The notes beneath the pieces were generated by a model that did no database searches, was not told where the DNA came from, and saw nothing but the letters and a program-made list of their open reading frames with translations. Of a stretch of DNA of 64,000 nt, positions 60,636 to 64,000 are shown one piece after another (positions within the stretch are counted from its first letter, which is position 1; each line of letters opens with the position of its first letter). The DNA is taken from the NCBI RefSeq assembly GCF_028369295.1, contig NZ_JAQMYP010000005.1:186001-250000 (forward strand), given 5' to 3'. This stretch comes from Streptomyces sp. HD (GTDB taxonomy: Bacteria > Actinomycetota > Actinomycetes > Streptomycetales > Streptomycetaceae). The translations under genes were made by a program, and so were the position numbers.

Positions 60636-61213
60636 GGTGCGCAGGACTCGTGCGCAAGGCTCAGTTGGCACACGGCACACGGCACACGGCACACGGCACA
60701 CGGCACACGGCACACGGCACGGGGGCAGGGAGAAGTAATGATCGCCATGCCCGTGCCGTTCGCAGACGTCCAGTCCTCGTCGGCTGAACGCGTGCAACCG
60801 ATGTGCAGCCGGGTTCGTCGGGCGAGGCTGCCACGCAGGTCAGGGGTGGCCTACGGGAACAGGAGGACGTTCCCGCCAGGACAGTTCGTTCGTGCCGGTG
60901 GGGGCCTGGGCCTGAACTGGGGGCCGTCCTGGGGGCGATCGGGGTCTTGGAACATGCGGTCGCGTGAGCAGACAGTGAAGAGATCGGCACAGACAATCCT
61001 TGATCGTTCCTTGGCTATTCAACCAGCGCCGAGGGCTGCACGTTTGTGCGGAGGTTGCTTCGAGTGTGCGTGAATCCTGTGGAAATCCGCCGTGCGTCGG
61101 GTCCTTGGGTCACGCCACGAGATTGATCTGCTCGCGACAAGTCGGCACTCTCCAGAGCACGCGCAGCGCTGCCGTTCGAACGCAAATCCCCCCACTTCAC
61201 GAGGAGACCCCTC
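60636..61213. other. 578-base gap with heptamer array and protease leader
   Basis: Apart from the heptamer repeat at 60667-60720, no gene was recognised. The right part must carry the promoter of the protease gene, with its GAGGAG ribosome binding site at 61200-61206. Confidence 0.5.
60667..60720. repeat. Heptamer tandem repeat (GGCACAC)n, 7 full copies
   Basis: Seven perfect GGCACAC units and a partial eighth run from 60667 to 60720. The 7-base unit is not a multiple of three and the array lies in non-coding DNA. Probably a slippage-prone simple repeat. Confidence 0.95.
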
Positions 61214-62425
61214 TTGTCGGCGCATCACAAACGCACAGGCAAGGCCAAGATCGTCACCGCGATCGCGGCCGTCGCAACCGTCGCCGGTACCGCCCTCTAC
61301 GTGTCCCCCGTCGCTCAGGCGGGACAGCCCGCGGAGGGCAAGGTCTACGGTCTGAACGCCGAAGGAGCCGTGGCCGGCAGCTACATCGTCCTGCTGGACC
61401 AGAAGGCGTCCACGGCCGAGAAGCGGGACCTTGCCGCCGAGTACGGCGGCAAGGTCGGCCGGACCTACGGCTCGGCGGTCAACGGCTTCTCCGCCGGCAG
61501 TCTGACCGAGACGGAGGCCAAGCGCCTCGCGGCCGACCCCGCGGTGTCCAAGGTGGTCCAGAACAAGAAGTTCCACATCAATGCCACCCAGGACAAGCCG
61601 CCGTCCTGGGGCCTGGACCGCATCGACCAGAAGGACACGGCCGGCGACGGCAAATACACCTACCCGGACAAGGCCGGGGAAGGGGTGACCGCGTACGTCA
61701 TCGACACCGGCGTACGCATCAGCCACAAGGACTTCGAGGGCCGCGCCGCCTCCGGGTTCGACGCCGTCGACAACGACGACACGGCCGACGACGGCAACGG
61801 CCACGGCACCCATGTGGCGGGAACCATCGCCGGTGCCGCCCACGGTGTGGCCAAGAAGGCCAAGATCGTCGCGGTCCGCGTGCTCGACAACAACGGCTCG
61901 GGCACCACAGAGCAGGTCGTCGCCGGCATCGACTGGGTGACCAAGAACCACCAGGGCCCCTCGGTCGCCAACATGAGCCTCGGCGGCGGAGCGGACCCCG
62001 CTCTCGACGAGGCGGTCAAGAAGGCCGTCGCCTCGGGCGTCACCTTCGCGGTCGCCGCCGGCAACGAGTCGGCGGACGCGGGCCAGAACTCACCGGCCCG
62101 GGTTCCCGAGGCCATCACGGTCGCGTCCAGCACCAAGGACGACGCCCAGTCGGACTTCTCCAACTTCGGCTCGATCGTGGACATCTACGCGCCGGGCTCG
62201 GACATCACCTCCGACTGGAACGACAGCGACCAGGGGACCAAGACGATATCCGGCACCTCCATGGCCACCCCCCATGTCACGGGAGCCGCCGCCGTCTACC
62301 TGGCCGGTCACCCCGACGCCACCCCCGCTCAGGTCGCCACCGCGCTCACCGGCGCGGCAACCGGTGACAAGATCACCAACCCGAGCAGCGGAACGCCCAA
62401 CAAGCTGCTGAAGGTGACCGAATAG
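61214..62425 (+). CDS. Secreted subtilisin-like serine protease (S8, proteinase K-type)
   Basis: This 403-residue pre-pro-enzyme has a Sec signal ('KIVTAIAAVATVAGTALYVS', cleavage near 'AQAG'), an I9 propeptide (residues ~50-125, 'GSYIVLLDQKASTAEKRDLA') and a catalytic domain with D164 ('AYVIDTGV'), H197 ('GNGHGTHVAGT') and S349 ('ISGTSMATPH'); the oxyanion Asn is in 'AAGNESADAG'. TTG start 61214 is supported by GAGGAG 7 bases upstream. An extracellular general protease. A perfect terminator follows. Confidence 0.95.
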   Translation: MSAHHKRTGKAKIVTAIAAVATVAGTALYVSPVAQAGQPAEGKVYGLNAEGAVAGSYIVLLDQKASTAEKRDLAAEYGGKVGRTYGSAVNGFSAGSLTETEAKRLAADPAVSKVVQNKKFHINATQDKPPSWGLDRIDQKDTAGDGKYTYPDKAGEGVTAYVIDTGVRISHKDFEGRAASGFDAVDNDDTADDGNGHGTHVAGTIAGAAHGVAKKAKIVAVRVLDNNGSGTTEQVVAGIDWVTKNHQGPSVANMSLGGGADPALDEAVKKAVASGVTFAVAAGNESADAGQNSPARVPEAITVASSTKDDAQSDFSNFGSIVDIYAPGSDITSDWNDSDQGTKTISGTSMATPHVTGAAAVYLAGHPDATPAQVATALTGAATGDKITNPSSGTPNKLLKVTE

Positions 62426-62445
62426 ATCCACGCAGGACACTGAGG

Positions 62446-62486
62446 CCCGGCGGTGCCGCCAGCGCGTGCGCAGCGGCACCGCCGGG
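62446..62486. terminator. Terminator hairpin after the protease gene
   Basis: CCCGGCGGTGCCGC (62446-62459) pairs perfectly with GCGGCACCGCCGGG (62473-62486) over a 13-base loop, 20 bases after the stop codon. Confidence 0.85.
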
Positions 62487-62620
62487 TCGCGTCGTGGTCG
62501 GGACCCGGTCATGGTCTGAGATCTCGTTGACCGGGGGAGCCCGCACAGTGGTCGGTGTCGGCGGTTCACCGCGGTCCGGCGGTGGCCGGGCCGCGGTGAG
62601 GGCCGGCCGACGGCCGGGGA

Positions 62621-63496
62621 TCAGGATCCGGTGAGGGAGATGGCCAGGTCCGTGATGTTCAGCGGGAACTGGCCGATGGAGGTGGCCTGGCCGGTGAAGA
62701 CGTTGATGCTGTACAGCGAAGGGGTGCCGGCGCCGTACGGGACAAGGGAGGCGAAGGCAGCGTTGTCGACCGTCTTCCCGCCTGACAGGGTGCTGTAGAT
62801 GTCCATGCCGGCGTTGATACCGGCGTCGATGCCGAGGCTGCCGGTCGGGGAGAGTGTGCCGTTGTTCGCCGGGGACTGCAGGACGACCTGGTCGGTGGTC
62901 GTGTTGATGTCGACCAGCGTGGTCGCTGTGGCCGCGTTGAGGTCGTTGTTCGTGTAGGCGGCGGCCGAGACACCCTTGGTCGTGCCCTCGATCGGCGGGG
63001 TGGTGAGGTTCAGGTCCTGGATTGTGCTGTGGTCGTTGAGGTTGTGCCGCAGGTTCTGGCCGTTGTCACTGATCACACGCAGGCGGTCGGCCGCCGGGTT
63101 GAAGTCGACGCCGAAGTTCGCGCCGCTCAGCGCGTACTGGAGCTGGGACACCTTGGTGACCACGACGTCCGTGGTGGTAGGCGGAGTCTTGATGGTGTAG
63201 ATGCCGCCCTTGTTGCCGACGCCGTACATCAGGCCGTCCTGCACCCGGAAGTCGATCCCGATCAGACCTGTGTCGCCGCTGAGGCCGGTGACGACCCTGA
63301 CCCAGTCGAGGACCTGCGGCCGGTCGGTGGTGAACGTGGCCATCAGGGTGCCGTCGCCGCTGATCCCGAAGGCGCGCAGGCTGGGCGTGGCGGCAGGGGC
63401 GGCCGAGCCGGTGCCGGGCGTGCCGAGCATGAGCGTCGTCGACGTGACCACGACCGCGACCGCTGCCATGATTCTCTTTCTCGTGCCTGCTTCCAC
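62621..63496 (-). CDS. Exported DUF4394-domain protein
   Basis: This 291-residue protein has a Sec signal ('IMAAVAVVVTSTTLMLGTPG', cleavage near 'SAAPA') and a DUF4394 beta-propeller-like domain: 'LRAFGISGDGTLMATFTTDR', 'LIGIDFRVQDGLMYGVGNKG', 'FGVDFNPAADRLRVISDNGQ', 'DNAAFASLVPYG', 'ITDLAISLTG'. The domain is of unknown function. GTG 63496 follows GGGAGGG by 8 bases. Converges with the protease gene. Complete. Confidence 0.9.
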   Translation of the reverse strand: MEAGTRKRIMAAVAVVVTSTTLMLGTPGTGSAAPAATPSLRAFGISGDGTLMATFTTDRPQVLDWVRVVTGLSGDTGLIGIDFRVQDGLMYGVGNKGGIYTIKTPPTTTDVVVTKVSQLQYALSGANFGVDFNPAADRLRVISDNGQNLRHNLNDHSTIQDLNLTTPPIEGTTKGVSAAAYTNNDLNAATATTLVDINTTTDQVVLQSPANNGTLSPTGSLGIDAGINAGMDIYSTLSGGKTVDNAAFASLVPYGAGTPSLYSINVFTGQATSIGQFPLNITDLAISLTGS

Positions 63497-63759
63497 CGTG
63501 GTTTCCCTCCCGTTTGGGCGAACGCCATTCCAGGCGCGCGCCGGAGTGATTTCGGAGGTGCTTCCTCCTGAGGGTGTGTGGGCGGTTCTCATTAAGGCCG
63601 CTTCACAGTTCCTCCACAAGGAGAAGGGTTGACGAGAACGCCCCGATGCGGGAATTTTGCGCACTGTGACAAAAGCCTTGTCGGCGTACTTGCCGCCGTT
63701 TTGTGCGGAGTGATGAACGTCGTCCGGATCTCCTCTGTCGGCCATTCGTCCCGAATGGC

Positions 63760-64000
63760 ATGCTCGCGCCCATGGGGAGCCTCTTCGCCGAGCTGGCCCG
63801 GCAGGCGTCGACCAACGCCCGCCGTGAGGTCGAGACATACACACGTGAAGTCCCGGAGTTGGGGTTCCTGGCCAAGGACCCCCGGGCACGGGCCGAGACG
63901 CTGGAACACTCGATGTGGTTGCGGCGTCGTACCGTCGAACTGTCGCCGGGCGACAGCGAGTTGAGTGGAGACGATCTCGGCTGCATCGCGTCGATGGGGG
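63760..64000 (+). CDS. PucR/CdaR-like transcriptional regulator, N-terminus only
   Basis: The frame from ATG 63760 or 63772 reads 'GSLFAELARQASTNARREVE', 'PELGFLAKDPRARAETLEHS' and 'MWLRRRTVELSPGDSELSGD', continuing past the window edge. The N-terminal 'R-R-R-T-V-E-L' region with repeated Arg/Glu helices matches actinomycete PucR-family regulators, whose C-terminal HTH would lie outside the window. Divergent from the DUF4394 gene. Confidence 0.7.
   Translation, partial: MLAPMGSLFAELARQASTNARREVETYTREVPELGFLAKDPRARAETLEHSMWLRRRTVELSPGDSELSGDDLGCIASMG

Noticed and set aside
60667..60720. CRISPR-like array
   Set aside because: Units are 7 bases with no spacers; a simple tandem repeat.

Overview
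The window is chromosomal DNA from a high-G+C actinomycete, almost certainly a Streptomyces or close relative. The evidence is very high third-position G+C, frequent GTG/TTG starts behind AGGAGG-type ribosome binding sites, a complete egtABCD ergothioneine operon, Tat/Sec-exported hydrolases, and TetR, LysR, WYL, MmyB-like and PucR-like regulators of typical actinomycete form. No rRNA or tRNA gene and no CRISPR array was recognised.

Layout. 1-18.8 kb is ordinary, mostly intact chromosome: a sodium:solute symporter cut by the window edge with its DUF485 partner, a secreted beta-helix protein, an MBL hydrolase, a HAD phosphatase, dodecin, the translationally coupled egtABCD operon, a solitary PARG-type macrodomain, a MazF/PemK-like protein, a two-component system, a cupin, a flotillin-like SPFH protein with a small NfeD-like partner, an amidase and an exported GH43-like protein with an AbfB domain.

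19.0-33.8 kb is an accessory island. It holds a 2111-residue STAND-type NTPase with an N-terminal Cap4-like nuclease motif, an 823-residue protein with a PD-(D/E)xK-like core followed by a 57-codon ORF, an AIPR-family protein, a frameshifted UvrD-type helicase and a tyrosine recombinase. At each edge lies the N-terminal stub of an MFS transporter. This is the best candidate for an anti-phage or anti-plasmid locus; three different proteins carry recognisable PD-(D/E)xK-type signatures.

33.8-48 kb is a patchwork of intact regulator/enzyme pairs (PP2C phosphatase; NAD(P)-binding oxidoreductase/TetR between 66-bp inverted repeats; SDR/MmyB-like regulator; WYL regulator/VOC protein) among decayed genes: DHFR-like, MetRS C-terminus, LacI, SDR, alpha/beta hydrolase, IS481, DUF721 and alcohol dehydrogenase. 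48-64 kb holds a carboxylesterase/TetR pair with a clear operator, a DHFR-like/VOC pair abutted by an internally deleted IS5-family element, a cluster of small proteins with a SUKH-4 protein, a DapA-like/LysR pair, an integrase relic, a subtilisin-like protease, a DUF4394 exported protein, and the start of a PucR-like regulator. Much of the window from 33 kb on looks like a site of repeated insertion and decay.

Starts were chosen from ribosome binding sites, overlaps and family N-termini. All family names come from reading translated sequence and motifs; no database search was run.
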